Shown: positions 1 through 6,439 of the stretch, piece by piece
Layout of the letters: the number at the start of each line of letters is the position of its first letter
How positions within the stretch are numbered: position 1 is the first letter of the stretch
Source: an uncultured Planctomycetaceae bacterium
GTDB taxonomy: Bacteria; Planctomycetota; Planctomycetia; Pirellulales; Pirellulaceae
DNA length: 8,051 nt
Assembly (NCBI GenBank): GCA_937967755.1
Contig: CALBTA010000451.1
Coordinates: 1 to 8,051, forward strand
Direction of reading: 5' to 3'
Position numbers and translations under genes: made by a program
The notes under the pieces: model-generated
What the model was told of the DNA's origin: nothing
Databases searched by the model: none
Seen by the model: the letters and a program-made list of their open reading frames with translations, nothing else

Positions 1-260
1 GCCGATACACGCCACGGTTAGCTAACATGGCTCACACAGGCGATTTCCAAACCGACTGAGCTAATTTTGATCTACCATAGGCGCGTTGGTATTTTCACTT
101 GTGATCTACTTGGCTGCTGAGTAGATTCGCGAGGATCGCGGGCCATTTCCTCGATGCCCTCTCCTACAACGATGTCGATTTCCCTGTTATTCTATACGGC
201 TGCCGAATCGTCCACCCGTGTGCTTCGATCTTCTTCGAGCTAGAGGTAAGAATTTTAGGA
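1..260. other. Non-coding leader upstream of map
   Basis: I see no recognisable gene here. All plus frames carry early stops, and the longest intact small frame (154-243, 29 codons) has no recognisable content. Two small stem-loops are visible: a 7-bp stem at 104-110/120-126 with a 9-nt loop, followed directly by a 5-bp stem at 128-132/136-140 with a GGA loop. Neither is followed by a T-tract, so they are not clear terminators. The promoter for the downstream map gene presumably lies here, but I could not identify convincing -35/-10 boxes. The tail of an upstream gene could end in the first 20-60 bases, but nothing proves it. Confidence 0.5.
257..260 (+). promoter_or_regulatory. Shine-Dalgarno AGGA that bears on the map start
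   Basis: AGGA directly touches ATG 261 (no spacer), which is too close to serve it, but it is spaced 6 nt from the in-frame ATG at 267. An alternative AGAGGT at 242-247 lies 13 nt before ATG 261. The spacing therefore favours initiation at 267, which would shorten the protein by two residues. Confidence 0.45.
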
Positions 261-1076
261 ATGGCTATGCTGCTTGCTCAACGCCCGATTCAGTTGGTCG
301 AAGCCGAACGCGATATGATGCGGCGGGCTTGCCAGTTCAATGCCTCGGTGATGGATTTCATTCGCCCGAAAATTCAGCCCGGCGTGACGACGGGCGAGAT
401 TGATGACTGGGTTGACGAGTACACGCGCGATCACGGACACGTACCGACACAGTTCAACTACAAAGTTGGCGAGGAAGTTTACAAGAAAAACACTTGCATC
501 AGCGTCAATGAGGTGATCTGCCACGGCATCCCGGGCGACTATGTCCTGCAGGAAGGGGATATCGCAAACATCGACTTGACCACCACGGTCGATGGCTGGA
601 TTGGGGATCAGAGCGAGACGTTCATGCTCGGCGAAGTTTCCGACCAGGCCCGGGGTGTGGTGCAATGTGCGTTCGATTCGATGTGGGCAGCGATCGACGC
701 CATCACACCTGGCTGCCGAATTGCGACCATCGGTAAAGCGATTGTGAAATTGGCCCGCAGCCGAGGCTACAGCGTAGTGCGCGATTTCGTCGGCCACGGC
801 GTCGGGCGGAAGTTCCATCAGGAGCCTTCGATTCCCCATTACCCCACGCCAGAAACTTATCGCCAGCGGCTACTGCCTGGCATGACGTTCACCATCGAAC
901 CGATGATCAACACCGGCACGCGGCACGGCGACGTCGACAAGCGCGACGTCGGTACCGTCCGTACGCAAGACGGAGGCCTGTCGGCCCAGTTCGAACACAC
1001 GATTCTAATGACCGAGGAAGGCCCGGAAGCGATGACGCAAACCACAGACGGTCCGCGAAGAGGGCACCAGTTCTAA
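261..1076 (+). CDS. map: Type I methionine aminopeptidase (atypical substrate pocket)
   Basis: Cytosolic metalloprotease that removes the initiator methionine from nascent proteins. The 271-residue product spans the full pita-bread fold, close to the roughly 264 residues of E. coli MetAP. All five metal ligands are present: D105 (in NID), D116 (in GDQSET), H179 (in GHGVG), E213 (in TIEP) and E245 (in SAQFEHT). The catalytic histidines H88 (CHGIP) and H186 (FHQEP) are also in place. It departs from the family around the methionine side-chain pocket. Relative to E. coli (from memory), about four extra residues (VGEE, 69-72) sit between the two pocket tyrosines. The DGWT loop tryptophan (W221 in E. 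coli) is replaced: residues 229-232 read DVGT. The start is uncertain: AGGA at 257-260 abuts ATG 261 but lies 6 nt from ATG 267, so translation may begin at residue 3. The gene stands alone, convergent with gspF, unlike the usual ribosomal-protein-operon map, and may be a paralogue. Confidence 0.93.
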   Translation: MAMLLAQRPIQLVEAERDMMRRACQFNASVMDFIRPKIQPGVTTGEIDDWVDEYTRDHGHVPTQFNYKVGEEVYKKNTCISVNEVICHGIPGDYVLQEGDIANIDLTTTVDGWIGDQSETFMLGEVSDQARGVVQCAFDSMWAAIDAITPGCRIATIGKAIVKLARSRGYSVVRDFVGHGVGRKFHQEPSIPHYPTPETYRQRLLPGMTFTIEPMINTGTRHGDVDKRDVGTVRTQDGGLSAQFEHTILMTEEGPEAMTQTTDGPRRGHQF

Positions 1077-1084
1077 GTGATTGG

Positions 1085-1126
1085 GGCTGGGTGCGTCGAG
1101 CAGGCGTGATAGCTTGCTACCCAGCC
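1085..1126. terminator. Candidate bidirectional stem-loop between convergent map and gspF
   Basis: GGCTGGGT (1085-1092) pairs perfectly with ACCCAGCC (1119-1126), and an inner AGCA (1099-1102)/TGCT (1115-1118) pairing can extend the structure. It sits 8 bases after the map stop and overlaps the last codons and TAG stop of gspF, the usual place for a shared terminator of convergent genes. There is no clear T-tract on either side, so intrinsic termination is only a possibility. Confidence 0.3.
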
Positions 1127-2262
1127 TTAACAGCATCGACCATTCCGAACATTGGCATGTAAATGGCCAGCAGGATGCCACAGACGGCCAAAGCCATGCC
1201 GATGGTTAAGATCGGTTCGATCGCTCCGACGAACAGGTCGGCGCGGCGTTCGATGTCTTTGCGAAGGTGTTCCCGTACATAGCGCGTGCTCTTGGCCAGG
1301 TTGCCAGTCTGTTCGCCGACGATGACGAGCTGACTGACGATGGGCGGAAACAGTTCGTCGTCCTTTTCCAACTGGCGGCTCAGACGCTCGCCGCGCATCA
1401 CCGCCGCGCGCAGGCCGTCGATCGAATTTCGCACAGCGTGGTTGCCCACCGACCCAACCGAAACGCTCAGCGCGTCGACGACTTTAAAGCCGGATTCCAT
1501 CATCGTTCCCAACACTTCCATGAATTGCAAAACGGCAATGTCGCGGCACCACGGACCAATACCGGGCAATTTCAAAAACATCGTATCGACCCACAGGGCG
1601 AATGCATCGATCTTCCGCAGCCGGAAGTACCCAAAGACGAGGGCGACCAGCCCTAATACAACCAGCCACCCGTAGTTCAGTGCAAACGACCCGGTGCCGA
1701 TGAGAATTTTCGTCGCGGTCGGCAGCGGGATGTTGGCTTTGGTGTAAGTTTCCTCGAACGTTGGCACGATGTACAGCAGCATGAAGGCAACTACCGCCGA
1801 GCCGGCCACCATGACGATGATCGGGTAGCTCAGCCGTTTCAAGATCTTCCGCCGCATTTCGTTTCCCTCTTCCATCCCTTCGACGATCCGCCTTAACGCC
1901 TCGGCGATTTTTCCGCTCCGCTCGCCGACGCGAATTTGGTTGACAACCAGATCGTTAAATGTATTGGGGTAATGCGAGACCGCGCTACTGAACGACTCAC
2001 CCGCTTCCAAGCTGCGGTGCATGTGATCGAGGACGAACTTGTAGTTCTTCAATGACTTCTCGCGCGCCAACGTGTGAATCGCCCGCGGAAGCGAGACACC
2101 GTTTTCCATCAGCGTCGCCAGGTTCGACAAGATGAACGTCAGGTCGCGGCGCTTGATCTTGGTCTTCTCAGGCTTCTGGCTGACGCCGCCAATTTTTATG
2201 TTGTGAAGCTGGCTCAGCGCGCTGAGCACCGGGTTGGGAGCAGGTTTTGCGTTGGCGGCCAT
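1117..2262 (-). CDS. gspF: Type II secretion / type IV pilus inner-membrane platform protein (GspF/PilC family)
   Basis: Polytopic platform protein that couples the cytoplasmic assembly ATPase to pseudopilin or pilin assembly. The 381-residue product has two T2SSF domains. The first covers about residues 40-165 and carries the QIRVGERSG motif (109-117). The second covers about 243-368 and carries the parallel VIVGEQTG motif (313-320). Three hydrophobic segments are visible, at about 146-168, 196-214 and 347-371, matching the family topology. The length is slightly short of the usual 400 or so residues. The start ATG is supported by TTAGGA at 2270-2275, 7 nt upstream, which overlaps the stop codon of the ATPase gene. 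The gap is only 9 nt, so the two are almost certainly co-transcribed and coupled. No pilin, secretin or prepilin peptidase gene is visible, so whether this serves a T2SS, a T4 pilus or a related machine cannot be decided; the symbol reflects family only. Confidence 0.93.
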   Translation of the reverse strand: MAANAKPAPNPVLSALSQLHNIKIGGVSQKPEKTKIKRRDLTFILSNLATLMENGVSLPRAIHTLAREKSLKNYKFVLDHMHRSLEAGESFSSAVSHYPNTFNDLVVNQIRVGERSGKIAEALRRIVEGMEEGNEMRRKILKRLSYPIIVMVAGSAVVAFMLLYIVPTFEETYTKANIPLPTATKILIGTGSFALNYGWLVVLGLVALVFGYFRLRKIDAFALWVDTMFLKLPGIGPWCRDIAVLQFMEVLGTMMESGFKVVDALSVSVGSVGNHAVRNSIDGLRAAVMRGERLSRQLEKDDELFPPIVSQLVIVGEQTGNLAKSTRYVREHLRKDIERRADLFVGAIEPILTIGMALAVCGILLAIYMPMFGMVDAVKAG

Positions 2263-2269
2263 GTCGAAG

Positions 2270-2275
2270 TCCTAA
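2270..2275 (-). promoter_or_regulatory. Ribosome binding site of gspF overlapping the gspE stop
   Basis: TTAGGA on the minus strand, 7 nt from the gspF ATG, shares bases with the TAG stop of the upstream ATPase gene. Ribosomes finishing the ATPase therefore release on the site used to start the platform gene, which suggests translational coupling and a fixed stoichiometry. Confidence 0.6.
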
Positions 2276-3966
2276 CTCGATGTCTTAAAGTAAACTTCTT
2301 CGATAGTGGTGCGGCCGGCGATTGCTTGTTCGTAACCGGCTTGAGAAAGCTCGACCATGCCGTCGCCAATGGCGATTTCTTTCAACTTCGAGATGGGTAA
2401 ACCGTTCTCCACGGCGTCGGCCATGTTGGGTGTGATCTCCATGATCTCGAAGATTGGCAGCCGACCGAGGTAGCCCGTCCCGAGGCACTTCTTGCAGCCT
2501 CGCCCATGAAAAAACGTGGCGGTTTCGACGGATTCGCGCCCTTGCGAAAGCGATTCGACCATCGCCGGGTTCGGCTCTGCTGGTTCTTTGCAATTAGGAC
2601 AGATCGCCCGCAGCAACCGCTGTGCGACCGCTCCTAACAACGCGCCGCCGATTTTGAAGTTATCGATGCCCAAGTCGTTCAGACGCACGACTGACGAAAC
2701 CGCATCGTTGGTGTGCAGCGTGCTGATCAGCAAGTGCCCTGTCAAAGCGGCCTGCACGCTGGTGGTCGCCGTTTCGTGATCGCGGATTTCCCCAACCATG
2801 ATGACATCCGGGTCTTGCCGCATGATGTACTTCAACGCGTTGGCAAACCCAAGGCCGAATTCGTTGTCGCTGTAGACCTGGTTCACGCCCATCAGGCGGT
2901 ACTCTACCGGGTCTTCGACCGTGACGATGTTCCGCTGCACCTTGTTTAACGCGGTGAGCAGAGCATACATCGTGGTACTTTTTCCTGATCCCGTGGGCCC
3001 GGTTACCACAATCATGCCGTGCGGCTTATCGATTAACCTTCGCAAGCGTTTTTGATCGCGCTCGGTCAGCCCGATCTTATCGAGCTCGAAGATCTTATTG
3101 CCTTCATCCAACAGCCGCATCACGACCTTTTCGCCGCCGACGGTCGGGATGGTACTAACGCGGAAGTTCACACGGCCGTCTTCATGGTCGACGCTGATCT
3201 TCCCGTCTTGCGGGCGGCGGTTCTCGGTGGTGTCCATGTCGGCCATCACTTTGATGCGGGCGACGACCGATTCTTCAATATGGTTGGGGATGGTCATCAC
3301 TTGCTGCAGCGTTCCGTCAACGCGATAGCGTACGCGCATCTCCGGATTGTACGGTTCCAAGTGGATGTCGCTGCAATTCGCGTTGATGGCTCCGGTGAGG
3401 ATTGCTTGAACCAGACGCACCACAGGTGCAGACTGCTCGTCATCTTCTTCAGCGACCTCGGCGACCTCGACCTGCTGGCGGGCCTTGGCTTCGTGAAGCT
3501 CGGCCAGCTTCATGTCGACGATCGTCTGCCGGGCGACGATCCGATCATCAAAGCCCACATCCAGCGCCCCGCGAACATCGGCGTCGAGCGCGACGATCGG
3601 GTCGACATGGTAGCCGGTGATCATTTCGGCTTCAGATATCGTCTCGATGTCGTCCGGCGCGGTCATCGCCAGTTGCAAACGGCCGCGGGCGACTTCAATC
3701 GGCACTGCCTGCCGGTCCCTCGCGAAATTCTCGGGAAGCAAGCGAACGATTTGGGGGTTGATCGTCTCCGGAACGACGTGGCGAAAAGGAACTTCGAACT
3801 GCTGCGCCAATGCAGACCCGAGTTGTTCGAGCGTGATCAGGCCCCGGCGCATCAGAATCGCCCCGAGCATGCCGCGCTCTGAACCTTGGTTGTTCAGCGC
3901 ACTTTGCAACTGTTCTTCGGTGATCTGCCCGCGCTGAACCAGGATGTCGCCGAGTCTGCCTGCCAT
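2272..3966 (-). CDS. gspE: Type II secretion / type IV pilus assembly ATPase (GspE/PilB family) with N-terminal MshEN-like module
   Basis: Hexameric cytoplasmic AAA-type ATPase powering pilus or pseudopilus extension. From ATG 3966 it has 564 residues. Residues 4-27 and 33-56 form two 24-residue motifs of MshEN type, separated by exactly five residues. A T2SSE_N region follows to about 135, then an acidic linker (166-178). The ATPase core has Walker A GPTGSGKS (323-330), an Asp box around 348-357 (VEDPVEYR), Walker B with DPDVIMVGEIRD (385-396) and a His box around 409-422 (STLHTND). A tetracysteine zinc motif is complete (C456, C459, C491, C494). A longer frame opens at TTG 3993. I prefer ATG because MAGRLGD begins the first motif, because the extra nine residues (MWKRNRRKT) look non-conserved, and because a weak AGAAGA lies upstream. 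The gene is 54 nt behind a receiver gene and 9 nt ahead of gspF. Confidence 0.94.
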   Translation of the reverse strand: MAGRLGDILVQRGQITEEQLQSALNNQGSERGMLGAILMRRGLITLEQLGSALAQQFEVPFRHVVPETINPQIVRLLPENFARDRQAVPIEVARGRLQLAMTAPDDIETISEAEMITGYHVDPIVALDADVRGALDVGFDDRIVARQTIVDMKLAELHEAKARQQVEVAEVAEEDDEQSAPVVRLVQAILTGAINANCSDIHLEPYNPEMRVRYRVDGTLQQVMTIPNHIEESVVARIKVMADMDTTENRRPQDGKISVDHEDGRVNFRVSTIPTVGGEKVVMRLLDEGNKIFELDKIGLTERDQKRLRRLIDKPHGMIVVTGPTGSGKSTTMYALLTALNKVQRNIVTVEDPVEYRLMGVNQVYSDNEFGLGFANALKYIMRQDPDVIMVGEIRDHETATTSVQAALTGHLLISTLHTNDAVSSVVRLNDLGIDNFKIGGALLGAVAQRLLRAICPNCKEPAEPNPAMVESLSQGRESVETATFFHGRGCKKCLGTGYLGRLPIFEIMEITPNMADAVENGLPISKLKEIAIGDGMVELSQAGYEQAIAGRTTIEEVYFKTSS

Positions 3967-4020
3967 AGTTTTTCTTCTGTTGCGCTTCCACAATTCTCAA
4001 ACGTGGCGGATGCCTGCCGC

Positions 4021-4410
4021 CTACGTCGCCACGGCTTGCCCCAACAGCGCCGCAATTTTTTCCTGCAACACGGCCGGGTCGTACGGCGTTACCAAATAAT
4101 CATCCGCCCCAGCAGCATGCGCCCGGGTGACCACGTCCAAGTCCGATTCGATCGAGAACGCCATGATCGGAATGCCCGCGGTCGCCTCGTCCATCTTCAG
4201 ACGGTTGATTAGTTCCACCCCATCCATACCGGGCAGATACAAATCGAGCACGATCAAATCGGGCGGCGACTGGTGGATTGCATCGAGCGCAGCCTCGGCA
4301 TTTCGCCGGATATCCACGCGGTACCCCAACAGCTCCAAGCGGAACGACGTGAGATCAGCGAGGATTTCATCTTCCTCGACCAGCATGATGTTTGGGGTTT
4401 CCAGGCTCAT
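4021..4410 (-). CDS. Stand-alone receiver-domain response regulator, switch lysine replaced by threonine
   Basis: A 129-residue single-domain CheY-like protein with no output domain. The acidic pocket is E12/E13/D14 (VEED), the predicted phosphoacceptor is D56 (in VLDLYLPGMDG), and the switch Ser/Thr position is S86 (in IMAFS). The almost invariant lysine of the K-P motif is missing: residues 103-109 read DDYLVTP, so T108 stands where Lys is expected. The rest of the sequence is typical of CheY-like receivers. Since the lysine contacts the phosphoryl group, loss of it suggests impaired phosphorylation signalling or a constitutive or pseudo-receiver mode; this is inference. It is the first gene of a likely operon with the secretion ATPase and platform protein (54-nt gap), so it may regulate that machine or localise it, as single-domain receivers do in some T4P systems. 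A small GGCGG/CCGCC stem (4005-4009/4017-4021) sits just after its stop. Confidence 0.9.
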   Translation of the reverse strand: MSLETPNIMLVEEDEILADLTSFRLELLGYRVDIRRNAEAALDAIHQSPPDLIVLDLYLPGMDGVELINRLKMDEATAGIPIMAFSIESDLDVVTRAHAAGADDYLVTPYDPAVLQEKIAALLGQAVAT

Positions 4411-4460
4411 TGCACCAGCGACCTAAGCGCACGGTTTCCACGGAATCGGGTGACTGCGCA

Positions 4461-4488
4461 AACGTAGCTTCGTGTCGCGATTTGGCAA
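4461..4488 (-). promoter_or_regulatory. Candidate sigma70-type promoter for the receiver-gspE-gspF unit
   Basis: On the minus strand TTGCCA (4483-4488, 5 of 6 to TTGACA) is followed after 16 nt by TACGTT (4461-4466, 3 of 6 to TATAAT). This would place the transcription start roughly 45 nt before the receiver ATG. It is the best pair I found in the 213-bp spacer between hisB and the receiver gene, but the -10 is poor. The same spacer also has a bulged stem at 4516-4524/4536-4543 that could end hisB transcription, without a T-tract. Confidence 0.22.
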
Positions 4489-4623
4489 CGTGTTGAGTTG
4501 GAGCGACAGGCAACACAGCAGCGTGGCGGCGGCAGACGTGCTGGTCGCATGCGTTGTAGCGATTAGGACGTCTCGCAAACGCTGACCACGGTGCATTCCG
4601 CGCCGCCGTCGCCCATACCTTTG

Positions 4624-5211
4624 TTACAACGTGCCCTTCGTACTCGGTACGCCGGTGGTGCGTGGGTCTTGCTCGATTGCCATTCGCAGGCTGCGGGCGG
4701 CGCTTTTGAAGATGGCTTCGCTGATGTGGTGGCTGTTGCGGCCGTGGTGTAGGACGATGTGCAAGTTGCACAGCGCATTGGCCGCGGTTGCTTGCCAGAA
4801 GTCTTCAACCAACTCGCTATCGAAGTCGCCAATCTTCGGGCTGGGGAAATCGGCGTCGAAAACCAGGAAGTAACGCCCTGAAAGATCGATGGCGGTCGTC
4901 AGCAGCGTTTCTTCCATCGGTAATGTGAAATGCCCGTACCGGCGAATACCCGCCTTATCGCCCAGGGCTTCGCGAATCGCTTGACCAAAGCAGATGCCTA
5001 CATCTTCCACGGTGTGATGCTGATCGACGTGCAGATCGCCATCGGCCTTCACTTCCAAGTCAACGACTGCATGCCGGGCGAGCAGTTCCAACATGTGATC
5101 GAAAAACCCGATACCGGTTTCGATGCTCGAAGCCCCCGTGCCGTCGAGGTTGAGCGATAGAGTGATGTCGGTTTCGTTCGTTTTGCGTTGGATGTCAGCG
5201 GTGCGTGGCAT
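4624..5211 (-). CDS. hisB: Imidazoleglycerol-phosphate dehydratase
   Basis: Converts imidazole glycerol phosphate to imidazole acetol phosphate, step 7 of histidine synthesis, in the cytosol. The 195-residue protein is the monofunctional form: it lacks the histidinol-phosphatase domain fused to HisB in enterics and has the normal length of the single-domain family. The two manganese-binding signature regions are intact: HHTVED at 65-70 in the first half and SHHISEA at 160-166 in the second, together with FFDHML (36-41) and the C-terminal STKGTL. Internal pseudo-symmetry of the two halves is as expected. The start ATG follows only a weak purine-rich stretch (GAGAG). It is last of the three his genes here, 111 nt after hisC, with a repeat-filled spacer between them, so it may be read from the same transcript as hisC or separately. 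Confidence 0.96.
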   Translation of the reverse strand: MPRTADIQRKTNETDITLSLNLDGTGASSIETGIGFFDHMLELLARHAVVDLEVKADGDLHVDQHHTVEDVGICFGQAIREALGDKAGIRRYGHFTLPMEETLLTTAIDLSGRYFLVFDADFPSPKIGDFDSELVEDFWQATAANALCNLHIVLHHGRNSHHISEAIFKSAARSLRMAIEQDPRTTGVPSTKGTL

Positions 5212-5240
5212 GGCTGGCTCTCGTCTGTCGCGCCCTTGTC

Positions 5241-5284
5241 GGACGAAGTTGTACTTCGTCCAGGACCCAGTGGAACTGCGTCCT
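5241..5284. repeat. Two back-to-back hairpins in the hisC-hisB spacer (dispersed-repeat-like)
   Basis: The first hairpin is a perfect 9-bp stem (GGACGAAGT 5241-5249 with ACTTCGTCC 5253-5261, loop TGT). The second starts at the very next base: AGGAC-C-CAGT (5262-5271) pairs with ACTG-C-GTCCT (5275-5284), with one C-C mismatch and a GGA loop. The whole 111-bp spacer (5212-5322) may belong to one repeat unit, since its right end holds CCTGCTACTAT (5313-5323), also found at 7892-7902 beside the hisD-upstream inverted repeat. I recall peptides from antisense translation of such DNA as common spurious ORFs in planctomycetes; this is unverified. It could act as an RNA-processing or attenuation site between hisC and hisB. 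Confidence 0.6.
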
Positions 5285-5322
5285 GCGGAGTTGAATACGG
5301 TGGCTAGAAGCCCCTGCTACTA

Positions 5323-6369
5323 TCAGACAATCGTCTTCATCACGGAAACTAACGCATCGATTTGCTCGTCGGTGCCGACGCTTATCCGCAACCCGTCGCC
5401 CCAATCGTCATAATTCATATAGCGAATCAGAATTTGCCGTTCTTTCAGCTGCGTGTAAATGCTGTATAAGTCCTTGCCATCACCGGTACACCAAACGAAA
5501 TTGGCTTGCGAATCGGGCACGGTAAATCCCAATTCCTGCATCGCGGCCGTCAATCGACCTCGCGTGGAAATGATCTTCTCTCGGTTCTCGACGAGCCATG
5601 GTTGATCGTCCATCGCCGCGGTCGCGCCGGCGATGGAAAGGGCGTCGCAATTGTAGGAGTCCTTTACCTTGCGCAGTTGCTCAATCATTTGCGGCTGGGC
5701 AACAATAAATCCGAAACGCAACCCGGCGAGGCCGTACGATTTACTCAACGTCCGCGAGACCATGATCTTCTCGTTCTGGGCGACCAGGTCGACGCAGTTC
5801 GATTCGGCGAAGTCGACGTAGGCTTCGTCGACCAGCAGCGGGCAGGGCAATTGGTCGGCGAGTTGCAGAATCCGCTCCCGCGAAATCATCGTGCCGGATG
5901 GGCTGTTGGGGTTCGGCAGGAAGGCCAGTTGCAAATTGGCCGACGCGACGCCGAAGTCGTCCGCCAGCGACCAATCGAGTTGGAAGTTAATCTCTTCGCT
6001 CTCGGCCCCCTGAATCTCGGCGAGCGTCTTGTACAAGATGTAGCTGGGGTAGGGCAGCCGCAGCCATTGCCCGTCGCCGACGAACGTGCGGGTGCAAATC
6101 GTCAGAATGTCGTCGCTGCCGTTGCCGCATAAAATCCAATCGGGATCGACCCCCAACACTTCGCCGGCCCGCAGGCGAAACGAAGTGGCCATCGCGTCGG
6201 GGTACTTCATCAATTGCGAACTGGCGGCATCACGAATCGCCGCCACCGCCTTGGCCGAAGGCGGGTACGGGTTCTCATTGGTATTCAGCTTGATGAACTT
6301 CCCACCCGCCGGCTGCTCGCCCGGCGTGTAGCCGTCCATCGCTTCAATTTCAGGTCGGAAGTAGGACAC
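5323..6369 (-). CDS. hisC: Histidinol-phosphate aminotransferase
   Basis: PLP-dependent fold-type I aminotransferase making L-histidinol phosphate from imidazole acetol phosphate and glutamate (step 8). The 348-residue length is normal. The N-terminal LNTNENPYPPS motif (28-38) is diagnostic. PLP-site elements are all present: GNGSDD (82-87), N155 in PNPNSPSG, D181 and Y184 in DEAYVDF, the Schiff-base lysine K210 in SRTLSKSYGLAGLR, R218 in GLRFG, and the substrate-carboxylate arginine R328 in LRISVG. The start is GTG at 6367-6369. I keep it because MSYFRPEIEAM precedes the conserved core as in relatives, whereas the next ATG (residue 11) would cut that segment. No Shine-Dalgarno sequence is visible: a GGTTTTCAGT repeat block lies 7 nt upstream of the start instead. 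The TGA stop touches a repeat fragment in the hisC-hisB spacer. Confidence 0.96.
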   Translation of the reverse strand: MSYFRPEIEAMDGYTPGEQPAGGKFIKLNTNENPYPPSAKAVAAIRDAASSQLMKYPDAMATSFRLRAGEVLGVDPDWILCGNGSDDILTICTRTFVGDGQWLRLPYPSYILYKTLAEIQGAESEEINFQLDWSLADDFGVASANLQLAFLPNPNSPSGTMISRERILQLADQLPCPLLVDEAYVDFAESNCVDLVAQNEKIMVSRTLSKSYGLAGLRFGFIVAQPQMIEQLRKVKDSYNCDALSIAGATAAMDDQPWLVENREKIISTRGRLTAAMQELGFTVPDSQANFVWCTGDGKDLYSIYTQLKERQILIRYMNYDDWGDGLRISVGTDEQIDALVSVMKTIV

Positions 6370-6376
6370 GGGTGTT

Positions 6377-6430
6377 GGTTTTCAGTGTTCGGTTTTCGGT
6401 TTTCAGTCATAGCCGGGGGCCAACGGCCCG
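6377..6430. repeat. GGTTTTC/CAGT direct-repeat block plus GC hairpin in the hisD-hisC spacer
   Basis: GGTTTTCAGT occurs at 6377-6386 and again at 6398-6407, with a related GGTTTTCGG at 6391-6399 between them. On the mRNA strand this reads as tandem CTGAAAACC-type units. Next to it a small stem GGGCC (6417-6421)/GGCCC (6425-6429) with an AAC loop lies close to the hisD stop. The block fills most of the 70-bp gap and ends 7 nt before the hisC GTG. I recall that such GTTTTC/CAGT units recur in planctomycete genomes, but this is from memory. Its closeness to the start codon and the missing ribosome-binding site suggest a possible effect on hisC translation. Confidence 0.6.
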
Positions 6431-6439
6431 CGCCGTGCG

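Noticed and set aside
1..59. Possible C-terminal tail of an upstream plus-strand gene, or the start of a divergent minus-strand gene at position 28
   Set aside because: All three plus frames end in the first 60 bases and the minus frame has only nine codons in the window, so there is nothing to recognise.
154..243. Small plus-strand frame (29 codons) ending 17 nt before map, possible leader peptide
   Set aside because: No RBS, no amino-acid bias that would suggest attenuation, and no recognisable similarity.
255..839. Minus-strand open frame of 194 codons opposite map
   Set aside because: The plus strand encodes a complete MetAP with all catalytic residues; the antisense product has no motif.
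3052..3882. Long plus-strand open frame (276 codons) opposite the ATPase gene
   Set aside because: It is antisense to a fully conserved GspE and has low-complexity, His/Asp/Arg-rich content with no recognisable domain; a shadow of GC-rich codon use.
3967..3993. N-terminal extension of the ATPase from TTG 3993
   Set aside because: It adds nine non-conserved residues before a good ATG whose product begins directly with the MshEN motif.
4483..4496. Plus-strand TGGCAA-N4-TTGA resembling a sigma54 promoter
   Set aside because: The spacing and the downstream element do not fit the consensus, and it points into the antisense of hisB with no plus-strand gene to serve.
5195..5404. Minus-strand frame of 69 codons covering the hisC-hisB spacer
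   Set aside because: It runs through the 3' end of hisC and the hairpin repeat; no conserved content apart from translated repeat.
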